The notes under the pieces were generated by a model that saw only the letters and a program-made list of their open reading frames with translations, did not search any database and was not told the DNA's origin. Below, one piece after another: positions 1-7,666 of a stretch of DNA of 64,000 nucleotides. Every line of letters starts with the position of its first letter. Position 1 is the stretch's first letter. Position numbers and translations under genes: made by a program. The stretch lies in NCBI GenBank assembly GCA_003247575.1, contig QJZC01000051.1, positions 62,001-126,000 on the forward strand, read 5' to 3'. Source of the DNA: Pseudomonadota bacterium (GTDB lineage Bacteria; Myxococcota_A; UBA9160; SZUA-336).

Positions 1-16
1 CGAGTAAACCCCTCAC

Positions 17-34
17 CCCTCTCCAGCGAGAGGG
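17..34. terminator. small hairpin, possible terminator of uncertain direction
   Basis: A perfect 7-bp stem CCCTCTC/GAGAGGG with a 4-nt loop lies about 150 bp beyond the stop of the minus-strand TonB receptor. No clear T tract follows on either strand, so a Rho-independent terminator is only a guess. Nothing else is recognisable in bases 1-182. Confidence 0.2.
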
Positions 35-182
35 TTACACGAAAGGCCTTGGCATCGTCGTCACCCAAGCGGGAGCACGGCGAGCGCCGCCTCGATCGCC
101 AGCTCCGCCTAGAGCGCCGGGTGCGGTTCCGTTTCCGGAATACCCGGGGCGGCCCTCTTTCCGCAGTGAGGCTCGAAGCTTC

Positions 183-2813
183 CTAGAACCGCCGGGTCAC
201 CTCGATCCCGAACGTGCGGGGGGCGCCGAAGTACAATAGCCCGGAGCGCACGGCGTTGATCCCATTCGCCACGTACTCCCGATCCAGGATGTTGTTCCCG
301 AAGACGGAGACGATCGTCTTCCCATCGGCCAGCTCGAATGCCACGCGGCCGCTCAAGAGACCTCGTTTGTCCGACTGGATCGCCTCTGTGTTCGATCCAT
401 TCGACTCTTTCTTCCCCTCGTGCGACCAGGTGAAGGTGCTGCGGAGGTCGCCGAAGTCTGCCAGCGGCAGCAGGTACGAAACGGTCACACTTCCAGTGTA
501 GGCCGGAGTCCCAGTCAGACGGTTGTTGGGCTCGACCAACGGAGCGATCGCCGAAAGCGGGCTCGCTTGAACCTTGGTGAATCGTGCCGCGAGGATCCCC
601 AGATTCGCACTGATCGTGAGTCCAGACGTCGGAATCGCGACGGTACTGAGCTCGAAACCGTTGATGCGAGCATCGCCGACGTTGTCGGTCACCACCACGA
701 AGCGACCGCTGTCCTGCTGGTCGAGCCGGATCAGCTGGATGTCCGCGTAGTTCTGGGTGAAGAGCGATGCGTTCACCGTCAGACGATCCTCGAACCAGCG
801 CGTCTTGATGCCGGCCTCGTAGTTCGTGACGATCTCTTCGTCGTAGCTCAGGAGTTCGCCGGAATCTCCGACACCTCGACCATTGAAGCCTCCGCTCTTG
901 AATCCCCTACCCCACAGTGCATAGAGATTGATGTCTTCGGTCGCAGCGTACGCGATGCTCGCCGAGGGGGAGAACCTGCCGAAACGATTGGAGAACTCGA
1001 AATCGTTGAGGCGGTTCCCTCGGTTGATCGTGGCCTGCTCCTGCACACGATCGAGATCCCCGCTGAAGACCTCCTCGAGCCGTGCAGCCCGCTTTCGCTC
1101 GTGCGTATACCGAACGCCCATCGAGATCTTGAGCTTCGGTGTCAGGTCGAAGTCGAACTGGCCGTAGGCCGCATAACTGGTCACATTCGACTTGCGGAAT
1201 CCCACCGAACGAATGCCCTGAAACAGGCGCTCGCAGGTACTCACGACACCCTCGAGCGTCTGGGTATCGATCAGCTCCTCGGTGCCGGGGATGCACTCGC
1301 CCGCACCGTTCATGAGGCGCAGGGGCGAGGTCTGCTCCGTGAACGGGTTGCCGTTCGCGTCGAGCGCCCCGTTCAGCGTCGCCTGCGAGATGGGATTGAA
1401 ATCTCCGGTGAGGCGATCCCGCGACAGGAAGGTGCTCCCGACGGGTCCGAAGCGGAACACTTCCGGATTCGCAAACGTGGCCACGTTGGCCGTACCTCGC
1501 TCGCTGTCCTGGTTCTTCTCGACCAATCCGTAGACGCCGGCTACCCAGCTCATCCGCTGACCGAAGGCGAGGCCGGAGACGGTCAGCTCTTGGCTGATGG
1601 CGTCCTGCTCGGATCGATCCTTGTTGAAGTCGGTATCCTCGAGAATGCCCAGCGGAGTCGCGTCTCCGTCCGTCGAGTTGTCGGTCACGTTCCTTCCCCA
1701 GGCAGTGATGGACCGGAACGAGAGGCGGTCGGAAGGCTCCCAGGTCACATGCAGCGAAGAGCCGTAGGTCTCGAGGCGCTGCTCGAGCGAAGCGTTGCCA
1801 GAGAACTTGTCCGGCCCGCGCTCCTCGTCGAGCAGGCACTCCTGGTCGAAGTTGCCCCGTGTCCCGTTGGGCCCGAAGAGTCTCCCGGTGATGCTGTCCG
1901 CGGCCTGGCCTGCCGTAAGGTTGCACTTTCCGCTGTAGCCCGAGTTCGGGTTTCGACTCTGGTAGGCCTTGAGCAGGACCTGGACGTCGTCCGTGGCCTG
2001 GAGCAGAAACTGGACTTCGGCCTTCAGGCTGCGCTCCTGTCGGCTCCGATCGCGCCCCGGACCCCGGTTCCTCACGAAGCCCTCGTTGTACGAGGAGCCC
2101 AGATTCAGCCTCATCGCGAGGCGCTCCTGCAGGAGCGGGACGTTCAACGTGAGCTTCGTGTCGAGCGTGTCATAGTTCCCGATGCGCACCCTGGCGTTCC
2201 CGCCAAAGGCCCACTCCGGCTTCTTGCTGATGTATCGAATCAAACCCCCGACCGTGTTCTTCCCGTAGAGCGTCGCCTGCGGCCCAGCCAACACCTCCAC
2301 GCGCTCGACATCCGTGATCGAGAGCAAGGTTCCTGCGGCTCGGGGCAGGAAGACGTCATCGACGGTGATTCCGACCCCAGCCTCATCCGTTATGATCGAG
2401 TCTCCGTTGCCCACCCCACGCAGGTAGACCCGCGCCGCATTCGCATCACCCGCGGAGTTGTCGAACTGTAGATTCGGCACGACGCGCGCAATGTCCTGCA
2501 AACGCGTGACGCCCTGATCCTCGAGATCTTCCGCAGAGAATGCCGAGATCGTGAGCGGAGCGCGCTGGATCTCCTCGTCGCGGCGCCGGGCCGTGATACG
2601 GATCTCCTCGATTCCATTCCTCGGCGAGCGTCGGTCGGCGGCCGCGCCTGCTCTCTCCGACTGTCGCGAGCCCTCCTGCAGCTGCCGCGAAGTTGGCTCC
2701 TCTGAATCGACTGGATCGGCGGGCTCGGCTCGCGCCAAGGCACATAGGCCGAATGCCAAGGTACAGCCCAGAATGAATCCAGATGTTCGTGCGATTTCGT
2801 GTCGCGATCTCAT
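183..2813 (-). CDS. TonB-dependent outer-membrane receptor
   Basis: This 876-residue protein should be an outer-membrane beta-barrel that imports a ligand using TonB energy. It has an N-terminal signal peptide (hydrophobic run ending near ALARAEP) and then a TonB-box-like IEEIRITARRRDE at about residues 68-80. A plug domain follows, with RVYLRGVG, GITVDDVFLPRA and VERVEVLAGPQATLYGKNTVGG. The long C-terminal region is of barrel type and ends in phenylalanine (EVTRRF), the usual outer-membrane assembly signal. The length fits the family. The plug resembles the large group of uncharacterised receptors seen in sphingomonads and gammaproteobacteria, so the substrate (siderophore, vitamin, steroid, plant compound) cannot be named. 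No exbBD/tonB or degradation genes are adjacent. Confidence 0.93.
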   Translation of the reverse strand: MRSRHEIARTSGFILGCTLAFGLCALARAEPADPVDSEEPTSRQLQEGSRQSERAGAAADRRSPRNGIEEIRITARRRDEEIQRAPLTISAFSAEDLEDQGVTRLQDIARVVPNLQFDNSAGDANAARVYLRGVGNGDSIITDEAGVGITVDDVFLPRAAGTLLSITDVERVEVLAGPQATLYGKNTVGGLIRYISKKPEWAFGGNARVRIGNYDTLDTKLTLNVPLLQERLAMRLNLGSSYNEGFVRNRGPGRDRSRQERSLKAEVQFLLQATDDVQVLLKAYQSRNPNSGYSGKCNLTAGQAADSITGRLFGPNGTRGNFDQECLLDEERGPDKFSGNASLEQRLETYGSSLHVTWEPSDRLSFRSITAWGRNVTDNSTDGDATPLGILEDTDFNKDRSEQDAISQELTVSGLAFGQRMSWVAGVYGLVEKNQDSERGTANVATFANPEVFRFGPVGSTFLSRDRLTGDFNPISQATLNGALDANGNPFTEQTSPLRLMNGAGECIPGTEELIDTQTLEGVVSTCERLFQGIRSVGFRKSNVTSYAAYGQFDFDLTPKLKISMGVRYTHERKRAARLEEVFSGDLDRVQEQATINRGNRLNDFEFSNRFGRFSPSASIAYAATEDINLYALWGRGFKSGGFNGRGVGDSGELLSYDEEIVTNYEAGIKTRWFEDRLTVNASLFTQNYADIQLIRLDQQDSGRFVVVTDNVGDARINGFELSTVAIPTSGLTISANLGILAARFTKVQASPLSAIAPLVEPNNRLTGTPAYTGSVTVSYLLPLADFGDLRSTFTWSHEGKKESNGSNTEAIQSDKRGLLSGRVAFELADGKTIVSVFGNNILDREYVANGINAVRSGLLYFGAPRTFGIEVTRRF

Positions 2814-3161
2814 CTCGGTCCCCCAGAGTGCTGCGCAGTCGTTCAGCGTGTACGCAAAGCCGGCTTCAAACCCAACCGAACGCGCTATCGGGAAACGGAG
2901 ATCGATCAGATCGATGAAGGCTCGAGATCTTGCGACGCGTGGTCGCGTCGAAGGTGAGCGTGCGACGAGGAACGAGGAAGTACGAGATGGACCAGATTCA
3001 TCGAATCAGGCAGTGAGAGAATCCGCTGCAAGGGGCCACCGGCACAGAAGAGAGCCATTCCAGGAGAGCGCCCCCGAAGGCTGTCGCTGAACCGCGATGC
3101 TTTATGGTTGTCTCTGTCTCCCCATGGGCCTTCGGGCGTTCGCCCCATCAGCAAAGGCTCC

Positions 3162-3191
3162 GTCGAACGAAGCCTCGTTCGACGAAGCCTC
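3162..3191. repeat. 15-bp imperfect tandem repeat, 2 copies
   Basis: Units GTCGAACGAAGCCTC and GTTCGACGAAGCCTC match at 12 of 15 positions and abut directly. They lie in the gap between the TonB receptor and the HExxH lipoprotein. Confidence 0.6.
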
Positions 3192-3285
3192 CGACACGCA
3201 AAATCTGCGATCGTGCGAGCCGCGGTGCGTGCATCGATCCGAATGACCCTGCAGTCGACTCAAATCTGCGTCGGCCTGCGATTCA

Positions 3286-3315
3286 TATTTCATGCGTCGA
3301 TATTTCATGCGCCGT
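3286..3315. repeat. 15-bp imperfect tandem repeat, 2 copies
   Basis: Units TATTTCATGCGTCGA and TATTTCATGCGCCGT abut and match at 13 of 15 positions, inside the AT-richer part of the same intergenic region. Confidence 0.65.
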
Positions 3316-3741
3316 GCGTCAGTATTCGTGTGTCACCTGCCGTGCAACGCATTTTTCTCTCCACACGGCGATGTGACACAGCATCTAGTATGCACGATCA
3401 TCGAGTCATGTGAAGCTCTTATTCATCCTATCCTCTCAGCGAATCCTCTCGGTATTCTTGGCAGCCATCCCCTGGAGGCGTGAAGAGCAGCAGGAGAGTG
3501 AAGCGACCGGCGATCGCGGTTGCCGCACACGCTTCGGGTGCGACTCATCCAAGGGCGTCGGAGCTGCCCTATGGATGTCGAACCTCGCGAGTGGCTGTTT
3601 AGCCCCGGCTCGCCCACCTGGAAGACGCCGGTCACCGGCGCGCAGGACCCGACATCGGGCGGCAGATTCCTGATCCTGGCGCCCGAGGAGCTGCAAGGTG
3701 CCAGTCGCAAAGTCGCCAGATTCTCGAGTACACTAGAGGGG

Positions 3742-4812
3742 ATGGAGCTCCGGTGGTTCGGGACGCGGCGCGCTGTGATTCTCGCAGGGTTCGTCGCAGC
3801 GGCGGGTTGTGGCACGGGCAGTGCGAATGGGCTGCCTGCAGCGAGCGAGCGCAGCTCGACTCTCGAGGCCACGGAGCTCAGGACGGAGCTCCGTGGCCGC
3901 ATGGCGGAGGCCCAAGAGATGCTCGAGCGCTGGCGAGGACTACGGTTCCTACGGCCCGTGCAGCTGCAGTTCATTCCTGCCGAAGGACACGGGCAGCTGG
4001 GAGGGTGGTACGAGACGGGCACGGACCGCTTGGTGGTCGTCGAGGGGAGGAGCGCGGCATTCTCACGCGCGGTGCTGCTCCACGAGCTGCACCATGCGCT
4101 CCAGGATCAGCACTTCGGACTGACGGGGCTCTATCGATCCGCCCACGCCGGAGACGAGACGCAAGCGCTTCGAGCGCTGGTCGAGGGCGAGGCCATGCTC
4201 GCCGTCACCGACCTGCTGAACTACGACTTCGAGCGGCACATGGGCCTGCCCGAGACGGGCACTGTCGATCGATCCCTCTTCGACAAGATCTATGAGTACG
4301 GTAGCGGCCGTCGCTTCGTCCTGGCACTGCGCGAACGCGGAGGCTGGGACGCCGTCGACGCCGCCTATTCCCAGCCACCCCGGAGCACCGCAGAGATCCT
4401 GCATCCCGAGCGCTATCCATTGACCACCGCGGAAGCGCTCGACCTAGAGGCCGACTCGGACTGGTTGGGCGACTCGATCTCGCAGAACGGGCGCCGCGGA
4501 GAGCTCGAACTGCGTTGGCTCCTGACCGCGTACCCGCCCTCACGCCAGCAGGCGAACGCGGTTGCTGCCGCGTTGGAGAGCGATCGAGCCGGCAAGCTTC
4601 GCCCCACCACCCAGTCCGGATCAGAAGCATTCGAAGCAGACGAATCCGAAACAGAGATCTGGCAGCTCCGCTTCATGGATGAGACTTCGGCACAGCGCTT
4701 CGAAGCACTTGGCGCCGCACAAGCCCAGGGCTGGACACTCGATCGCATCGGCCGAGGCGTCCGCATGAAACGCGAGAGCGCGCCCGCAGCTCCTCCTGCC
4801 GATCAGAACTGA
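3742..4812 (+). CDS. secreted lipoprotein with an HExxH metallopeptidase-like motif
   Basis: A 356-residue protein starting MELRWFGTRRAVILAG. The hydrophobic stretch ends at a lipobox-like AAAGC, so it is probably a membrane-anchored lipoprotein. I chose ATG 3742 because it places the signal sequence at the N terminus; the frame is open 74 codons further upstream without any signal. The motif HELHHALQDQHFG has the zinc-binding pattern HExxH (H114, E115, H118) and resembles bacterial and archaeal proteins carrying HALQDQHF near such a motif (Hvo_1808-type). A third ligand may come from the E-rich ALVEGEAML about 30 residues later. Peptidase activity is inferred from the motif only. The gene stands alone between minus-strand neighbours. 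Confidence 0.7.
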   Translation: MELRWFGTRRAVILAGFVAAAGCGTGSANGLPAASERSSTLEATELRTELRGRMAEAQEMLERWRGLRFLRPVQLQFIPAEGHGQLGGWYETGTDRLVVVEGRSAAFSRAVLLHELHHALQDQHFGLTGLYRSAHAGDETQALRALVEGEAMLAVTDLLNYDFERHMGLPETGTVDRSLFDKIYEYGSGRRFVLALRERGGWDAVDAAYSQPPRSTAEILHPERYPLTTAEALDLEADSDWLGDSISQNGRRGELELRWLLTAYPPSRQQANAVAAALESDRAGKLRPTTQSGSEAFEADESETEIWQLRFMDETSAQRFEALGAAQAQGWTLDRIGRGVRMKRESAPAAPPADQN

Positions 4813-4898
4813 ACCGCGTCGCGCTCGCCCTGCAGCAACACCCAACGCACGACCATCCACCGGAGTCGCCTGCCCGGCCGTAGTCAGGAGCGAGGCTT

Positions 4899-5198
4899 TC
4901 AGCGCACCTCGCTTCGGCGCTCGCGCATGCGCCTCAGCTCGCGCTCGAAGGCTTCCATCGCCTCGTTCAGTGCGGCCCCGAGCTCGTCGCCCTCCCGCGC
5001 GGCAACGATCTCGTGACCGCGCGCCATGCACGTGATCTTGATGCCGCAGCCGCCCCGTCGGTGATGATTCGAAGCGCTCCCTACGACGCGAACGTCGATC
5101 ATGTCATCGCTCTCTGCCGACAGGGATCGCAGCCGGGCTTCTACGTGCTCTCGCTGCTCGTTCGAAACATCATGGCAGTGTATCCAATGAATCTGCAC
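4899..5198 (-). CDS. ribosome hibernation-promoting factor (HPF/RaiA family)
   Basis: A 99-residue protein with the size and pattern of the short HPF/RaiA (S30AE) domain. It opens QIHWIHCHDVSNEQREHVEARL, continues with strand-like segments, and ends in a basic helix EAFERELRRMRERR. Family members bind the 30S decoding centre and silence ribosomes in starvation. The start is a GTG at 5196-5198 with GGAG seven bases upstream on the minus strand. It is monocistronic and convergent with the HExxH lipoprotein gene. The glycine- and histidine-rich middle (SNHHRRGGCGIK) departs from well-studied members, so the family call is good but not certain. Confidence 0.7.
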   Translation of the reverse strand: MQIHWIHCHDVSNEQREHVEARLRSLSAESDDMIDVRVVGSASNHHRRGGCGIKITCMARGHEIVAAREGDELGAALNEAMEAFERELRRMRERRSEVR

Positions 5199-5826
5199 GT
5201 TCTTTCTCCAGCCAGGTCATCCACTCGCGTCCGGACCGCGGCCCAGGTGCGATCCAGCGACGATCACCAGGCTGGCACGACCTGCACGTACACCCCGAAG
5301 ACAAGCCCTTCGACGCGCGATCCGGCCGGAGTATGGCGGAAAGCGAGCTCGGGTTCGAGCCCTCTCCGCAGCCCCCCCCCGAGGGCCGGAGCAGTGGACC
5401 GGGCGGCCGGCAGCTCCCAGGGGCCTCCCGCCGCCGGCATGCTCTGCACGACTCGCTAGAGGGGCCCATTCACCACATGCCCTTCCGAAGGGCCATCCCG
5501 AGGCCCGCCAACAGGCATGCTCCCGCCCGACCGCATCACGCCGGCCCCTCTGCAACGAAGTGAGGCGGTAGCGCATAGACGCGTGGGCGCGCTCGCGCCT
5601 TCCACGCACGAGGATGCTGCAGATGCGCGTCCTGAACCTGCCCGTCATGAACATGCCCGTCCTGAAGATGCGGAAGGGGCTTCGTCCGTGTCCCCCATTC
5701 GGAGGATCGACCCCGCTCCCCGCCCCGCCTAGAGTCCTTCTCCTCGGCAAGGAGTCGAACGCAATGCGGTGACTCTAGCCAAAGCTCCGAATCACTCACT
5801 CACATCTACCCAGAGGAGAAGATACG
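5199..5826. other. 628-bp intergenic region with a 15-bp repeat array
   Basis: No gene with a recognisable domain or good translation signal was found on either strand. The stretch is GC-rich with poly-C/G runs near 5375-5440 and many weak inverted repeats. A tandem array at 5623 is listed separately. The last 20 bp hold the ribosome-binding site AGAGGAGA of the next gene. Confidence 0.5.
5623..5673. repeat. 15-bp tandem repeat, about 3.4 copies
   Basis: Successive units ATGCGCGTCCTGAAC, CTGCCCGTCATGAAC, ATGCCCGTCCTGAAG and a partial ATGCGG. Because the unit is a multiple of three, any frame through it stays open. That creates a 52-codon ORF from 5614, which I do not regard as a gene. Confidence 0.75.
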
Positions 5827-6309
5827 ATGTCACCCAGAACGATCATCAGCCAAGCGATTGGCTTTGCCCTCTTCCTGTTTCTTCTCTCCACGCTCACTGC
5901 CGAGCCAGCGAACGCGGCAGGCGCGTACCACACAAGCGTGATCGCTACGCGCGCAGGCATCGAACGCACTCAGCACGTCGTCGAGCGAAGCTTCATTCAG
6001 TGCAAGCAGGCACGTCTACGCACCATCACCCAGTTCATGGATCTCGGATACGAAACGGTCAGTGCCCCACCCTGCCGGCTCTTGTTCGCAACCTTGCCCA
6101 ATACCCTAGTGGAGACGACGCTCGGCATTCTGGACCCCTTTCCCGATCCCGATGCATGTCCGAGGTGCAGCCTGGCAAAACTCGACCCTAAGCAAGCAGC
6201 ACTATTCGCGAAGTACCGAATCGATGTCTACTTGGAGCGCCTTCAGGAGCTACAGAAGCGATATGACATCGCAGGCTTCGTCCTGGAGACCTCCGAACTC
6301 GTACCGTAA
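5827..6309 (+). CDS. small secreted protein, first of a related pair
   Basis: A 160-residue protein of unknown function. The signal peptide is clear (IGFALFLFLLSTLTAEPANAA, cleavage near ANA-A). The mature part is helical, with cysteines in FIQCKQ, APPCRL and a PDACPRCSL pair, which fits a disulfide-stabilised periplasmic or secreted protein. A strong AGAGGAGA lies just upstream of ATG 5827. Its C terminus (YRIDVYLERLQELQKRYDIAGFVLETSEL, positions about 131-159) resembles the end of the next gene product, so the two look like diverged duplicates. They are 34 bp apart and probably co-transcribed. No family recognised. Confidence 0.7.
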   Translation: MSPRTIISQAIGFALFLFLLSTLTAEPANAAGAYHTSVIATRAGIERTQHVVERSFIQCKQARLRTITQFMDLGYETVSAPPCRLLFATLPNTLVETTLGILDPFPDPDACPRCSLAKLDPKQAALFAKYRIDVYLERLQELQKRYDIAGFVLETSELVP

Positions 6310-6343
6310 GACCCCACATGACACTGACGAAAGGAGACTAATC

Positions 6344-6841
6344 ATGCTCAACTTCATCAGGCTGACTGGGGTGGTCGCCGTTCTGGTCGCAGCCACCAAC
6401 ACGTCCTTCGGAAACACGTCCCTCGAAGAACCGTTGCCGGGGCCCGGGGCGACGTCGCAGACAGGGGCGATCGCACGGACCGATACTGCTGAGAGTACGG
6501 TCGCACGGGAGTGTATCGGAGAGTGCCTCCGCATAGCGGTCCACACGAAGACGCGGGCCCAAGAGCTCAGGGAGCTCTTGAACGCGAGCCTCTACCTCAT
6601 GTACGTAGCCAGCGAGCCGGACTACTCCATCATCGACCCCTGCGCAGGCAGACCCCCGGGAACCTGCAAGCACCGGAAGGAGTGCACCATCATCACTCCC
6701 CATTACTGCCCAGCAGCCCATCCGGCCCCATGGATGGCGGCGTCCGAACGCCGCGGCATGGATCGCTATGCGGATGAGGTGCTGGACCTCCAAGAGGAAT
6801 TCGACTTCGAGGGATTCTTCGCGGAGCTGAGCTCCCTTTAG
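6344..6841 (+). CDS. small secreted protein, second of a related pair
   Basis: A 165-residue protein starting MLNFIRLTGVVAVLVAATNT, with a signal peptide ending near TSFGN. ATG 6344 follows AAGGAG with ideal spacing; the frame is open upstream but that part is shadow. The mature region is cysteine-rich (ECIGECLR, CAGRPPGTCKHRKEC, HYCPAA). The C terminus MDRYADEVLDLQEEFDFEGF parallels the end of the preceding protein. Function unknown. The stop codon lies inside the first unit of a 14-bp tandem repeat. Confidence 0.7.
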   Translation: MLNFIRLTGVVAVLVAATNTSFGNTSLEEPLPGPGATSQTGAIARTDTAESTVARECIGECLRIAVHTKTRAQELRELLNASLYLMYVASEPDYSIIDPCAGRPPGTCKHRKECTIITPHYCPAAHPAPWMAASERRGMDRYADEVLDLQEEFDFEGFFAELSSL

Positions 6842-6873
6842 CGCGCTTCCTTTGGCGCACTCCCTTTAGCGCA
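6832..6873. repeat. 14-bp tandem repeat, 3 copies, spanning a stop codon
   Basis: Units CTCCCTTTAGCGCG, CTTCCTTTGGCGCA and CTCCCTTTAGCGCA abut exactly. The first contains the last codons and TAG of the secreted-protein gene, so the array looks like a reduplication of that gene's 3' end. Confidence 0.8.
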
Positions 6874-6927
6874 GGATGGAAGGCTGATATCCTGGATGCC
6901 GCTACGCGATCTCGCGTAGCCGATGGC

Positions 6928-7015
6928 CTCGGAGCGACGTCGCTCGGAACGTTCACTCTCTGAACACCGACTCTCTGAGCACGGACTCTCTGAGCACCCA
7001 GTCTCGGAGCACCCT
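6928..7015. repeat. 15-bp degenerate tandem repeat, about 6 copies, abutting a start codon
   Basis: Units read CTCGGAGCGACGTCG, CTCGGAACGTTCACT, CTCTGAACACCGACT, CTCTGAGCACGGACT, CTCTGAGCACCCAGT and CTCGGAGCACCCT, ending exactly at the ATG of the response regulator. In the regulator's frame it would encode LSEHx pentapeptides, which is why that frame is open upstream. The array occupies the place where the ribosome-binding site should be. Confidence 0.85.
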
Positions 7016-7666
7016 ATGAGCACGACGGTTCTGATCGTCGAGGACGACGAGGCGACTCGGGCGCGGCTCGCCGCTGCAGTAAGTGCGGAGCCCGAGCTCC
7101 AGGTGGTAGGAGACGCCGAGGACCTTCGCGAGGGGAAGCGACTGCTCTCTCGCGAGGTTCCCGACGTCCTGCTCGTTGACCTCGGCTTGCCCGACGGCAG
7201 CGGGCTCGAACTGATTCGAGATGCCGGATCGATCAGCCCACGGATCCAGTCGATGGTCATCACCGTGCTCGGTGATGAAGAGAGCGTCCTCGGCGCCATC
7301 GAGGGAGGAGCGAGAGGCTATCTACTGAAGGACACACCTCCACTCGAGATCGGTAAAGCCGTACTGCAGCTCGTGGCTGGCGGCTCGCCGATCAGTCCGA
7401 GCATCGCTCGTCATCTCCTGCGTCGATTTCATGCTCCCATGGCCGCGAGCAACCAGCCAGCTCCTCGACTCACCGAACGGGAGCAAGAGGTTCTGAACCT
7501 GGTGGTCAAGGGCTTCAGCTATCCGGAGATCGCACGGCTGCTCGGGATCGCAGTGTCCACCGTTACGACCCACGTCCGCCGGACCTATCGCAAGCTCGAA
7601 GTTCGTTCTCGGGGAGAGGCAGTCTACGAGGCCCTCGCCCAAGGATTGATTCAGGTCGCGGAGTAG
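7016..7666 (+). CDS. NarL/FixJ-type response regulator
   Basis: A 216-residue two-component regulator. The receiver domain starts MSTTVLIVEDDEATRARL, with acidic pocket E9-D10-D11, phosphoacceptor D55 (LLVDLGLPDGSG) and conserved lysine in GYLLKDTPP. The C-terminal LuxR-type helix-turn-helix runs LTEREQEVLNLVVKGFSYPEIARLLGIAVSTVTTHVRRTYRKL. I chose ATG 7016 because it begins the receiver fold; upstream codons are only the repeat array. No normal Shine-Dalgarno is visible, since the repeat (GGAGCACCCT) lies there. Its last 104 bp overlap the convergent histidine-kinase gene, the likely partner. Confidence 0.93.
   Translation: MSTTVLIVEDDEATRARLAAAVSAEPELQVVGDAEDLREGKRLLSREVPDVLLVDLGLPDGSGLELIRDAGSISPRIQSMVITVLGDEESVLGAIEGGARGYLLKDTPPLEIGKAVLQLVAGGSPISPSIARHLLRRFHAPMAASNQPAPRLTEREQEVLNLVVKGFSYPEIARLLGIAVSTVTTHVRRTYRKLEVRSRGEAVYEALAQGLIQVAE

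Larger units (their letters stand above)
2814..3741. other. 928-bp intergenic region with short repeats, no convincing gene
   Basis: This gap separates the divergent TonB-receptor and HExxH-lipoprotein genes, so it should hold both promoters. Reading frames here show no domain, signal peptide or good ribosome-binding site. It contains two 15-bp imperfect tandem duplications (listed separately). From about 3285 to 3440 it is clearly more AT-rich than the surrounding DNA, which is where I would expect promoter elements. I cannot assign exact -10/-35 boxes. Confidence 0.5.

Noticed and set aside
420-2471. 683-codon plus-strand open frame opposite the TonB receptor
   Set aside because: Long antisense frames are expected in high-GC genes. 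It has no domain, signal peptide or ribosome site, while the minus strand encodes a clear receptor.
5614-5772. 52-codon ORF through the 15-bp array
   Set aside because: It is open only because the repeat unit is a multiple of three; there is no ribosome site or sensible protein pattern.
6832-7015. The repeat arrays as a CRISPR
   Set aside because: Units are 13-17 bp, directly adjacent and imperfect, with no spacers and no cas genes.
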